A DNA stretch of 64,000 nt, from assembly GCA_035548055.1 (NCBI GenBank), contig DASZTL010000090.1, positions 26,397 to 90,396 on the forward strand, written 5' to 3'. Both the position numbers and the translations under genes were made by a program. The notes under the pieces were generated by a model, which was not told the DNA's origin, made no database searches, and was given only the letters and a program-made list of their open reading frames with translations. This document shows, in pieces, positions 7,379-15,127 of this stretch (position 1 is the stretch's first letter; each line of letters opens with the position of its first letter). The stretch comes from DASZTV01 sp035548055. Lineage in GTDB: Bacteria; Actinomycetota; Actinomycetes; JAFAQI01.

Positions 7379-8016
7379 GTGCGGATGGTGGCGCTCGATC
7401 TCGACGGGACCCTTGTCGACCAAGCCGCCGCTGCAAGGAGATGGGCCAGGGAGTTCGCGGATTCGCACGGCTTCGACCTGGCTGTCGAAGCAGTCGCAGA
7501 AGTGCTTAATGAACGGCGCCCCAGGGCGAGGTGTTTGCGGAACTCGTCCTTCGTCTCGAGTTGCCTATCGACGCCGACGAGATGTGGGCGGACTATCGCC
7601 GTCGGATGCCCGCGCTCGTTACCTGTACGCCCGAGGACCGCCAGGCGCTGATCGAGTTACGCCACCATGGGTGGCGTCTCGGAATCATCACCAATGGGAT
7701 GGTGGACAACCAGCAGGGCAAGATCCGCGCTCTTGGGCTCGACGCGCTGGTCGACGGTTGGGTGATCTCGGCTGATGTCGGTGCGCGCAAGCCTGAGCCG
7801 GCGCTGTTCGAGGCGTTGGCCGCTCGCCTGGGCTGCCCGCTCGAAGGATGGATCATCGGCGACAGCCTTGACCACGACATCGGAGGCGGCGCCGCCGTCG
7901 GGCTGCAAACCGCGTGGATCGCGAGGGGCGAGTCGCCGCCGTTAACCGACCGTCGGCCGGACCTGGTTGTCGACTCGGTTGCCGAAGCCGCCGAGGAGAT
8001 TCTTCGTAGGTCCTGA
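7379..8016 (+). pseudogene. HAD-family hydrolase with a frameshift
   Basis: Two overlapping frames give one HAD protein. The first begins at GTG 7379 or ATG 7385 with motif I LDLDGTLVD and a cap helix ending VAEVLNERRP. The second continues from about 7528 with EVFAELVLRLEL, motif II GIITNGM, VGARKPEP (Lys) and motif IV IIGDSLDHDIGG. The switch falls at a CCCC run (7519-7522); restoring one base there joins the frames to RRPQGEVFAEL, a natural HAD sequence of about 212 residues. Either the gene is a recent pseudogene or this is a homopolymer sequencing error. Confidence 0.75.
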
Positions 8017-8086
8017 TGGTCGGCCGACGCGACGTACACCGAAGGCGCCGGCGACGGACTTCGAGGACTCAGGTCATCCTGTTGAC

Positions 8087-8518
8087 GTGTCACTCGACGG
8101 GCTGCCGGCGAACGTGGGCGAGGTTCTTGACGCCGCCCGGTTGCTTCCACGACTCGTGTCAGGGGTTGTCGGCATCGCCGTGGTGGGTTCGTGGGCGAGG
8201 GCGGCCGGTCGCGCCGACTCGGATGTCGACCTCGTCGTACTCGCCAACGAGCCGTCGAGGTTGCTTGACGACCGATCCTGGCTGACGATCTTCGGGAGCG
8301 AAGCGGTCCTGGTCGGAGAGAGGAACTTCGGCCTGCTACAGGAACGGCGCTTGCGTCGACCCGATGCCCTGGAGGTGGAGGTGGGTGTCGCGGGTGCTGA
8401 ATGGGCTGCTCTTCCACCCGACTCCGGTACGGCACGAGTCGTCCGCGACGGGGTGCACGTGCTCTTCGACCCGGAAGGCCTATTCGCCGAGCTGATTCGC
8501 GTTGTCCGGCCTGATTGA
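8087..8518 (+). CDS. Nucleotidyltransferase-domain protein (Pol-beta superfamily)
   Basis: 143 residues from GTG at 8087; the frame is open upstream to 7967 and the start is uncertain. The diagnostic motif is GSWARAAGRADSDVDLVV: GS followed after nine residues by DxD, the metal-binding signature of the DNA polymerase beta/nucleotidyltransferase superfamily (aminoglycoside nucleotidyltransferases, MNT antitoxins, GrpB-like proteins). A second acidic residue pair appears in LEVEVGVAGAEW. It follows the frameshifted HAD gene and is followed by a GNAT gene. It could modify a small molecule or a tRNA; no HEPN partner is present, so a MNT/HEPN toxin pair is unlikely. Confidence 0.7.
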   Translation: MSLDGLPANVGEVLDAARLLPRLVSGVVGIAVVGSWARAAGRADSDVDLVVLANEPSRLLDDRSWLTIFGSEAVLVGERNFGLLQERRLRRPDALEVEVGVAGAEWAALPPDSGTARVVRDGVHVLFDPEGLFAELIRVVRPD

Positions 8519-8544
8519 GGTGGCAAGGTACATACTCACGCCTC

Positions 8545-8988
8545 GTGGAAGTCCGGCGTGCAGGCGAGAGAGATATTGACGAACTCGCGAGGTTGCGCGC
8601 GACCTGGCGTGAGCGAACAGCTGACGCCGAGTTCCTGACTACCTTCCGCGCGTGGTTCGTGCGAGAGCAGGCAGATCGCTGGTGGTGGATCGCTGTTGAC
8701 GGTCTGGAGCCGGTAGGCATGGTCAATGTGAAGCTCTTCGATCGGATGCCTGATCCGCACCGAGCCTCGAGCCGATGGGGTTACCTCGCGAACCTGTTCG
8801 TCGTTCCGCCCCGCCGCGGTGAAGGCGTGGGTGCGTCGCTCGTGGCCGCCGTCCTCGATCGTGCCCGTGCCGAGGGGCTCGTCCGAGTGGTGCTTGCTCC
8901 GTCCGAGCGCTCGATTCCCCTGTACCGCCGGCACGGTTTTGAGCCCGCAACGGATCTGCTGCTCCTGCCGCTCTCAGACAACGCATAG
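8545..8988 (+). CDS. GNAT-family N-acetyltransferase
   Basis: 147 residues from GTG at 8545 (VEVRRAGERDIDELARL), the usual GNAT N-terminus; an upstream TTG in frame is less likely. The acetyl-CoA loop is RRGEGVGASLVAAVLDRA, preceded by the strand YLANLFVVP and followed by LYRRHGFEPA. It lies 26 bp after the nucleotidyltransferase on the same strand and converges on the excisionase-like gene. The substrate is unknown. Confidence 0.85.
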   Translation: MEVRRAGERDIDELARLRATWRERTADAEFLTTFRAWFVREQADRWWWIAVDGLEPVGMVNVKLFDRMPDPHRASSRWGYLANLFVVPPRRGEGVGASLVAAVLDRARAEGLVRVVLAPSERSIPLYRRHGFEPATDLLLLPLSDNA

Positions 8989-9030
8989 GGCCGCCGCCGC
9001 GCCGACGCCTCCGGGATCACAGGGCTGGCC

Positions 9031-9285
9031 CTATGCGACGGGCTCGTGGGCTAAGACCGCGCGTCTGTCGACGATCGTTGTCGGCCTTGCTTCCACGTCG
9101 CCAGCCGCGATGATCCGGCGCAAGTGGTCCGAGGTGAACCGGACGTGCTTGCCCAACCGGGCGTGCGGCACAGCGCCAGCTGTCACCTTCTTGCGGAGCC
9201 ACCCTTCCGGCACGCGGAGGACGTCCGCCGCCTCGGGAATCGTGTACAGCTCAACGGCGACCGGTTCGGTGATGTCGCTGCTCAT
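9031..9285 (-). CDS. Excisionase-like helix-turn-helix protein
   Basis: 84 residues from ATG at 9285. The centre (LYTIPEAADVLRVPEGWLRKKVTAG then GKHVRFTSDHL) is the MerR-like winged helix typical of Xis/AlpA-type excisionases, with the conserved VP..WLR recognition helix and a wing carrying HVRFT. Its ATG overlaps the relaxase stop by 4 nt (ATGA), so it is translated after the relaxase. In most actinomycete integrative elements such a gene is followed by the integrase, but here the next gene is a GNAT on the other strand and no integrase exists. Confidence 0.8.
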   Translation of the reverse strand: MSSDITEPVAVELYTIPEAADVLRVPEGWLRKKVTAGAVPHARLGKHVRFTSDHLRRIIAAGDVEARPTTIVDRRAVLAHEPVA

Positions 9286-11939
9286 CGGGAATGTCCGACG
9301 CCCTCCGCGCGCTCGCGATTCGACCCCAATGGGTTGCTCCGCAGATCCCGACGTGTCGCGGAGAGTGGCCGCGGCGCGATCGGTTGCTGATTGCTGGCGA
9401 GGACTTGGCGTCGGTCGTGGGAGAGGTATCCGGCGAGGCAGCGCATCACGTTGGCGGCGTTCGTCGCGTCCTCCGTCGTTATCTCGAAGCCATTGCGGTC
9501 CGCCGGCAGCGAAACGGGTGTCGTGTAGAGGTGGTTCGCTTGGCGGCCGCGGGACAGCGCGACGTATCCGGCTTGCTGGCACAGCGTGGATGCGCCGTAC
9601 AGCAGCGCGACCTCGGTCGTGAGCCCTTGCGCTTTGTGGACGGTCATCGCGTAGCCGTGGTCGAGGTGGTCGGCGGCCCAGCCGGTTGGCACGCTGACCT
9701 GCGCGCCGGTGTTGGTGCGCAGTGACAGGGTGTCGGGATCCGCGGCTGTGACGGTGGCTCGTGTGCCGTTGAGCAGCCCGGTGCGGTGGTCGTTGCTGGT
9801 GATGATGACGAGATCGCCTGTGGCGTAGCCACGGTCGGTGTCCTCGCCTGTTACGACGACGGCATCCGGCTGAAGACGTCCGGCGGCGCGTAGCTGCCCG
9901 CGGATCTCGCGGTTGAGCCGGTCGACGTCGCGGCGGGTGGACCCAAGCGCGACGAGGGCGTGCGGGTCCGACTGAGTTTCGAGATGCTCGACGTAGTCGA
10001 CCGCGAGCTGCTGGGCGGTACGACTAGGGGTGCTCAGGACGTGTACTCGGCCGTGGGTGACGTAGGCGGCGAGCGCGCGGTCGCGGTCACCGTTGCGCAG
10101 ATCGGACAGGGCGGCGCGTTCCCAGTCGGCGCTCTGACGTTGGTTGCCGGACATTGCCATCGGGTCGCGGAGGGTGACGAGCGCGGCGAACATGCCGCCG
10201 GCGTCGACCTCGGCGAGCTGCGCCGGGTCACCGACGAGTACGAGCTTCCCGCCGGCGGCGCGCACGTGTGTGGCGAGGCGGAGGTAGTGGCGGGTGCCGA
10301 CCATCGACGCCTCGTCGACCAGGACCACCGAGTGCGCTGCGAGCCCGGCGGGGCGACCGGTGGCCGGGTCGGTGCGGTCGAGGTCGGTGAGGGTGCGGGT
10401 GATCGACGCGCACCGTACGCCGGTAGCGGCCTCGAGCCGGCGGGCGGTGATCGCGGCTAGCGAGCAGCCGATGACCGGTACGCCGCTGTCGCGCCACGCG
10501 TCGGCGGCCGCGCGCAGCGACGCGGTCTTGCCCGAGCCGGCCGGGCCGGTGACGACATCCACTAGTGCGGGGGACATGAGCAGCCCGGTGACGACGGCGC
10601 ATTGCTCGGCGGACAGGTCGCGGCTGGCGGTGATCGCGGCGACGGTCTCCGGTGCCACGGCGGGAAGGTTGGATCGTTCGGTGCTTATGGCGAGTGCCCA
10701 TCGTTCGGCCGCTAGAAGGTCACGCGTCGACCAGCGCCGTTCACCGCTTGCGGCTGTCGGAGCGAGCAGCGGGACCGCTTCATCGTGGGCGAGAAGCTGG
10801 GTCGCGGTGGCTTCGAGCTGCTGACCTGTCACCGCAGCACCGGCCGGCAAGGTTTCGGCGAGCGCTTGGATGACGTCGCGTCGGTCGAACGACGTCGCGT
10901 GCTTCGTCAGCCCGTCAGGCCCGAACATCTCCGCGGCGACCGACTCTGCGTCCGGCCATTGCGGTGTCGAGGCTCGCCCGATGCTGTCGGCGATGACAGC
11001 CGGTGCCGAGTGCCCGAGTGCGTCGGCGCGCTGCGCCCAGCTCGCCCGGAGTGACCTTGGTGGGGTGTGGGTCTTGGTGGGCCGGGTGACGTAGGCGGCG
11101 CGCTGCGCGGCCTTCCGCCCCGAGGTGCCGGTGCGGTCCAGCTCGTCCTCGATCGCCTTCCGGCGTGAGGAGAACTCCTTGCGCAGCTCCATCGGGATGC
11201 CGACGATCTCGGCGACCCCGCGGCGTACCGGACCCCAGCCGACGCTGAGGGTCTTGGTCAGCTCGCCGCGCAGAACGGCCTGGTAGATGCAGCCGGCGGT
11301 GCGGGCGTGACGGTGCATCGCGCGGGAGTCGACCGCCGACCACTTCCCGTCAACGCCGTGGAGCAGGTTCGCGACGACCAGGTGGGTGTGCAGCTGCGGG
11401 TCGTCGGCGCGAGAGGTGGTGTGGATGAACGCAGCCGCGACCAGCCCAGTCGTCTCGATCCGATTGGCGCGTTGTCCGTCGCCTTGGTGACCGCGGGTGC
11501 CGTGGCCGGCGTGACGTTCCAGGTAGCCGAGTGCTTCCTGGACGGCGGTCTCGTGTGCGGCCATGACGGCCGTGGCGGTTTCTGGATCGGCGAGGCCGTG
11601 GAGGACCGAAACGCTTTTTGGCGCCGAGACGACCAGGTCGAGTCCGCATCGGCGGATGTCGATCTTGGCGCCGTCCGGGTTGTTGGGGTCGCGGCGCAGG
11701 ACGGGCTGCGCGACCTGGCTGCCGTCGGGTAGCCGTCCGTCGAGCAGCCCGGCGAAGAGGTCGCGCTCGCGGCCGGTGATCGGCCCGTCTATGCCGAGCG
11801 CGGCCGCGCCGTGACCGCACCAATGGCCCGCCGGCTCGGCCTCATCGAGGTAGTAGCGCGACGGCCGGCAGTCGGCGTCACGGTCCAGGTAATAGGACGC
11901 GCGCACGGCACCGCCGCTCAGCATCGCGATCGAGATCAC
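9282..11939 (-). CDS. MobF-family conjugative relaxase with RecD-like helicase
   Basis: 885 residues. The N-terminal TrwC-type relaxase domain (about 1-300) has candidate catalytic tyrosines in ASYYLDRD (Tyr16/17) and the histidine metal site FIHTTSR (His173) with DPQLHTHLVVAN (His184, His186). A RecD/UvrD-like helicase follows: Walker A GPAGSGKT (465-472), DEAS (542-545) and the C-terminal VHKAQGLT and ALSRGR motifs. The protein nicks one strand at oriT and unwinds it for transfer. At 885 residues it is close to typical actinomycete TraA/MobF enzymes and appears intact. It is followed by the excisionase-like gene in an ATGA overlap. Confidence 0.93.
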   Translation of the reverse strand: MISIAMLSGGAVRASYYLDRDADCRPSRYYLDEAEPAGHWCGHGAAALGIDGPITGRERDLFAGLLDGRLPDGSQVAQPVLRRDPNNPDGAKIDIRRCGLDLVVSAPKSVSVLHGLADPETATAVMAAHETAVQEALGYLERHAGHGTRGHQGDGQRANRIETTGLVAAAFIHTTSRADDPQLHTHLVVANLLHGVDGKWSAVDSRAMHRHARTAGCIYQAVLRGELTKTLSVGWGPVRRGVAEIVGIPMELRKEFSSRRKAIEDELDRTGTSGRKAAQRAAYVTRPTKTHTPPRSLRASWAQRADALGHSAPAVIADSIGRASTPQWPDAESVAAEMFGPDGLTKHATSFDRRDVIQALAETLPAGAAVTGQQLEATATQLLAHDEAVPLLAPTAASGERRWSTRDLLAAERWALAISTERSNLPAVAPETVAAITASRDLSAEQCAVVTGLLMSPALVDVVTGPAGSGKTASLRAAADAWRDSGVPVIGCSLAAITARRLEAATGVRCASITRTLTDLDRTDPATGRPAGLAAHSVVLVDEASMVGTRHYLRLATHVRAAGGKLVLVGDPAQLAEVDAGGMFAALVTLRDPMAMSGNQRQSADWERAALSDLRNGDRDRALAAYVTHGRVHVLSTPSRTAQQLAVDYVEHLETQSDPHALVALGSTRRDVDRLNREIRGQLRAAGRLQPDAVVVTGEDTDRGYATGDLVIITSNDHRTGLLNGTRATVTAADPDTLSLRTNTGAQVSVPTGWAADHLDHGYAMTVHKAQGLTTEVALLYGASTLCQQAGYVALSRGRQANHLYTTPVSLPADRNGFEITTEDATNAANVMRCLAGYLSHDRRQVLASNQQPIAPRPLSATRRDLRSNPLGSNRERAEGVGHSR

Positions 11940-11962
11940 CGGCGCACGATCGCGCCGAGGCG

Positions 11963-11992
11963 CCCCCGGGCCGTCCCCCGGAGGTCCCCCGG
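11963..11992. repeat. Three CCCCCGG direct repeats near the relaxase start
   Basis: CCCCCGG at 11963-11969, 11975-11981 and 11986-11992, spaced 12 and 11 bases apart, about one helical turn, 24-53 bases upstream of the relaxase start codon. The spacing would suit a protein binding one face of DNA, such as a relaxase accessory protein or repressor; in GC-rich DNA chance cannot be excluded. Confidence 0.35.
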
Positions 11993-12243
11993 AGCGCGTC
12001 CGCGTGGTTGTGAACTCAGCGAGCCAGGCGCTGGCTTGGGCCGCGCCGCGGGGGGCTGTGCGGGCTTCAGGCCCAGATCCGGATCACGCTGACCGCCACC
12101 ACGAACGTCAGCCTGGCGCACTCGCGGGCGCGGCTGCCTGCAGCATGCGCCTGCGTGGTCGACCCGGCTCCTCCGCGGTTCGTGCCTCGCGCTGCCGCCG
12201 TCGCCTTTGCGTCCCCCGAAGTCGCCCGGTCAACAGACACAGT

Positions 12244-12259
12244 GGTATCCAGCGATACC
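12244..12259. promoter_or_regulatory. GGTATC-CAGC-GATACC inverted repeat, candidate operator
   Basis: A perfect 6-bp inverted repeat with a 4-base spacer, 155 bp upstream of the XRE-ImmA gene in the divergent region. The symmetry and AT content relative to the surroundings suit an XRE-type dimer site; binding is only inferred. Confidence 0.35.
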
Positions 12260-12413
12260 CACGCCGCGTGCGGGCAGCGACAATCGGCACTGTCGGTCTG
12301 CGAGAGTAGGCAGTAAGGCCTGGTTGTCGCGGCGCCGCGAGTCCGGTAGGGCAAGAGTCGAGCGGAGCTCAGCGGCCGACAGTCGGAAGCCGCCGGAGGC
12401 GAGGGGAGTCGTC

Positions 12414-13568
12414 ATGGCAAACCGTGTCAGCGTCGCCCCCGCACTGCTCAGATGGGCGCGCGAACGGTCCGGCCGGCAGGTCTCGGACTTCTCGTCGTCT
12501 TTCCCGAAGCTCGCCGAGTGGGAGGCCGGCGAGTCTCTGCCGACGATGCGTCAGCTGGAGAACTACGCCCGTGCGACCCACACGCCGATCGGGTTCATGT
12601 TTCTTCCGGCGCCGCCTGCGGAACCGGTCCCGCTTCCCGACTTCAGAACGTTTGGTGACGAGCAGGTCTTAACCCCTACGCCCGATCTGCTCGACACCGT
12701 GTACGCGTGCGAGCTTCGGCAGAACTGGTACAGAGATTTCGCCGAGGACCGCGGGTACGACCGGGTGGAGCTTGTAGGCAGCCTGACGACGGACGTCGAT
12801 CCCATCACGGCGGCTGGGCAGTTGCGGGACGCGCTCGGATTCGGGCTAGCCCGCCGGGTTGACTTCCGGACCTGGACCGAAGCGCTCGATGGCCTGCGCG
12901 AACACGCTGAGGAAGCCGGCGTCCTGGTCATGATCAGCGGCGTCGTCGGCAGCGATACCCACCGCAAGCTGAACCCGAAGGAGTTCCGCGGCTTCGCTCT
13001 CGCCGACGAAAGGGCGCCGGTCATCTTCGTGAACGGCGCCGACACGAAGGCCGCACAGATCTTCACCCTTGCCCACGAACTTGCCCACATCGCTTTGGGC
13101 GGTTCGGCGTTGTCGCGTCCCGATCTCGCCAACCTCGACCTGGGAAGTGGCGTCGAGGCATGGTGTAACCGCGTGGCAGCGGAGCTGCTCGTTCCACTGG
13201 CCTCGATTACTGAGGAGTTTGAGGGCGGCTCGAATATCACCGCGGAGCTTGATCGTCTCGCGAAGTTCTACAAGGTAAGCACGCTGGTCGTACTGCGGCG
13301 CATCTTCGATGCGGGGCGGATGTCCAGAGATGACTTCCATCGTGCCTACGACGCAGAGTTGACTCGAGTCATGGAGTTTGCTCGCAGCACCAGCACTGGC
13401 GGCAACTTCTACAACACGGAGCCGATCCGGGTCAGTCGGACGTTCGCCCGCGCCCTCGTCACCGACACCGCCGAGGGACGCACGCTCCACCGAGACGCCT
13501 TTCGCCTGCTTGGCTTCAAGAAGTACTCGACGTTTGAGGAGCTAAGCCAGCGCCTCGGGGTCGCTTGA
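12414..13568 (+). CDS. XRE-type protein with ImmA/IrrE zinc metallopeptidase domain
   Basis: 384 residues from ATG at 12414, with GGGGAG 6 nt upstream. The N-terminus (residues 5-65) is a short XRE-like helix-turn-helix (LLRWARERSG, FPKLAEWEAGESLPTMRQLENYARATHTP). The zinc site HELAHIALGG (HExxH at 221-225) and the EAWCNRVAAELLVP helix (third ligand near 248) define COG2856/ImmA-IrrE. Such fusions sense a signal and cleave or release a regulator, or act as antitoxins. The stop overlaps the following DUF4411 start (TGATG), a conserved pairing. Confidence 0.92.
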   Translation: MANRVSVAPALLRWARERSGRQVSDFSSSFPKLAEWEAGESLPTMRQLENYARATHTPIGFMFLPAPPAEPVPLPDFRTFGDEQVLTPTPDLLDTVYACELRQNWYRDFAEDRGYDRVELVGSLTTDVDPITAAGQLRDALGFGLARRVDFRTWTEALDGLREHAEEAGVLVMISGVVGSDTHRKLNPKEFRGFALADERAPVIFVNGADTKAAQIFTLAHELAHIALGGSALSRPDLANLDLGSGVEAWCNRVAAELLVPLASITEEFEGGSNITAELDRLAKFYKVSTLVVLRRIFDAGRMSRDDFHRAYDAELTRVMEFARSTSTGGNFYNTEPIRVSRTFARALVTDTAEGRTLHRDAFRLLGFKKYSTFEELSQRLGVA

Positions 13569-14050
13569 TGTATCTGATCGACTCCGATGTCTTGATTGAC
13601 GCGAAGAATCGCCACTACGCGTTCGACGTAGTCCCCGCATTCTGGGATTGGGTTGCACAGCAGCATCTCGCGGGCAAGGTGTTCGTCGTACAGCGCGTGG
13701 CGGAGGAGATCCTTGCCGGCGCGGACGAACTTGCGGACTGGCTTAAGGCGCAGCCGGCTTCCTTCAAACTTGTCCCGACGTCGGCCGACGCGACATCGCT
13801 CGCGACGGTTAGCCAGTGGGCGTTGGGCGCGGGCTATCAGCAGGCGGCGGTCGCTGCGTTCCTGCAGGCCGGCGACTACTTCATCGTCGCCCAAGGATTG
13901 ACCCTCGGGTACACCGTGGTCACACAAGAACGACCCGAGCCGGCCTCCAAGAAGAAGATCAAGATCCCGGATGCGTGTGACGCGGTGGGCGTGAAGTGGA
14001 CTACACCATTCCAGATGCTCAAGGCCGAAGGCGCTCGCTTCACCCTCTGA
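13568..14050 (+). CDS. DUF4411 PIN-like protein, putative toxin
   Basis: 160 residues from ATG at 13568, overlapping the previous stop by one base; a TTG one codon earlier is in frame. MYLIDSDVLIDAKN is the PIN-like first strand with its acidic residue, and the later GYTVVTQE and KIKIPDACDAVGVK carry the remaining acidic positions of the PIN nuclease fold; this matches DUF4411. Families paired with XRE-COG2856 proteins have been predicted to be toxin-antitoxin systems in which the PIN-like partner cleaves RNA. Activity is inferred, not shown. Confidence 0.88.
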   Translation: MYLIDSDVLIDAKNRHYAFDVVPAFWDWVAQQHLAGKVFVVQRVAEEILAGADELADWLKAQPASFKLVPTSADATSLATVSQWALGAGYQQAAVAAFLQAGDYFIVAQGLTLGYTVVTQERPEPASKKKIKIPDACDAVGVKWTTPFQMLKAEGARFTL

Positions 14051-14091
14051 GCGCGGCCGCGCGACCGCAGCGCATCACAGCTTGGCTCGAG

Positions 14092-14415
14092 TTACGTCTG
14101 GGGCACGACAAGTCGATCGTCCCGCCACTCGATCTGCGTGACCTCGACAGCCACCTGCACGATCTGCCACAGCGGGCTCCCGGTCATCTCATACCAGACC
14201 TTGCCATCGCCGGGTCGCTCTTCGAGCAGCATCTCCAGTTCTACGAGTCGGGCCAACTCCTGGTTGATGTTGCTCCGGGACGTCGTTCCGAAGACAGGCG
14301 GGCGTGATTGAACGAACCGTTTGTCGTATGAGAGCACCCAGGCCGCGACGGGCAGCCGGCAGCCACGGCCGAATAGTCGGTCGCTTACCCGCGTTGCGTC
14401 CACGTTTTGCCCCAC
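14092..14415 (-). CDS. Small winged-helix-like regulator
   Basis: 107 residues from GTG at 14415. The pattern RLPVAAWVLSYDKRFVQSRP, then NINQELARLVELEMLLEE and VWYEMTGSPLWQIV suggests a winged helix (helix, recognition helix, beta wing) of the ArsR/MarR type, though no exact family is recognised. It is divergent from the ImmA-like gene, and three 14-bp tandem repeats lie just upstream of its start, which suggests that it binds them and controls both directions. Confidence 0.6.
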   Translation of the reverse strand: MGQNVDATRVSDRLFGRGCRLPVAAWVLSYDKRFVQSRPPVFGTTSRSNINQELARLVELEMLLEERPGDGKVWYEMTGSPLWQIVQVAVEVTQIEWRDDRLVVPQT

Positions 14416-14424
14416 CCGCTAACT

Positions 14425-14466
14425 AGATTCTAGATACCAGATTCCGGTTATCAGATTCTGGTTATC
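14425..14466. promoter_or_regulatory. Three 14-bp tandem repeats in a divergent promoter region
   Basis: Contiguous units at 14425-14438, 14439-14452 and 14453-14466, each starting AGATTC; units two and three differ at one base (AGATTCYGGTTATC), unit one diverges in its second half. They form an AT-rich patch in GC-rich DNA, 10-51 bases upstream of the winged-helix gene start and 126 bases before the ImmA-like gene. Such head-to-tail sites are typical operators or iterons. Confidence 0.65.
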
Positions 14467-14591
14467 CACAGGGTCCCGGATGGAGTGCGGGTGGTCCACC
14501 GTCTGTTCAAGTGGCTGTTCCGTCGGGCCGGCCTCATCCTCATAATGGCCCGCCTCGTGGGGACCCCTTGGCAAGACCCGAGGGAGCTCGC

Positions 14592-15062
14592 ATGATCCCC
14601 GGCAGCCCATCTGCTGGTGCGGCATGGTCGACCGGAGCCTCCCTTGATCGACCTCCATCCGCTGAAGCGAACATTCGGCAGATCGTTGAGCGCGTGCACC
14701 AAGCATGGGCAGATGCCGGCACGGACGGCTGCGAGAGCCACATACGGGCGCTCGGTTGGTCCGTTGAGTATCGGCGTCTCGCTGCAGCGACTGGGGGGCA
14801 TCAGGGCTTGCTCTTGCCGAGGCTGCGAGGGGGGTTCCACATCGTTGTTGACCCGGAGCCGACTCCCGATCAGCGGCGCCAGGGCGTTCCGGCTGCGATT
14901 GTGACGGGTTGGCGGCTGGCGCATGAGTACGCCCACACCTTCTTCTACGCGGCCCGCTGTGTCCCGCGGCGGGCCGCGCCAGCTACGCCGGCCGAGGAGG
15001 CGTTTTGCGATGCCTTCGCGAACGAGCTTCTGAAGGTTCGGCTCAGCTCCACGCCTGCGTAA
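14592..15062 (+). CDS. ImmA/IrrE-like zinc metallopeptidase domain protein
   Basis: 156 residues from ATG at 14592, preceded by AGGGAG 6-7 nt upstream. The HEYAHTFFY motif (HExxH, 111-115) and the EEAFCDAFANELLK helix (135-148) match the zinc site of ImmA/IrrE-like peptidases. There is no helix-turn-helix in this short protein, unlike the copy at 12414. It ends 65 bp before the HD-domain gene on the same strand and so is likely the first gene of a three-gene operon. It may cleave the divergent regulator after a phage or damage signal, by analogy with ImmA-ImmR; this is inference. Confidence 0.75.
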   Translation: MIPGSPSAGAAWSTGASLDRPPSAEANIRQIVERVHQAWADAGTDGCESHIRALGWSVEYRRLAAATGGHQGLLLPRLRGGFHIVVDPEPTPDQRRQGVPAAIVTGWRLAHEYAHTFFYAARCVPRRAAPATPAEEAFCDAFANELLKVRLSSTPA

Positions 15063-15127
15063 CGATCACAGACGTTGGCGCATACCCGCACGTAGACTGA
15101 CGCCCTTGCCATGAACGGGGGCACACC

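Larger units (their letters stand above)
11940..12413. other. 474-bp intergenic region upstream of the relaxase, candidate oriT
   Basis: Long divergent non-coding region between the relaxase and the XRE-ImmA gene. It contains three CCCCCGG repeats and a GGTATC inverted repeat (listed separately). MobF elements usually carry oriT next to the relaxase gene, so this is the natural place for it, but no nic site can be named from sequence alone. Promoters for both genes must also lie here. Confidence 0.35.

Noticed and set aside
8087..8518. MNT antitoxin of an MNT/HEPN pair
   Set aside because: The nucleotidyltransferase motif fits, but neighbours are a HAD remnant and a GNAT; no HEPN protein is adjacent.
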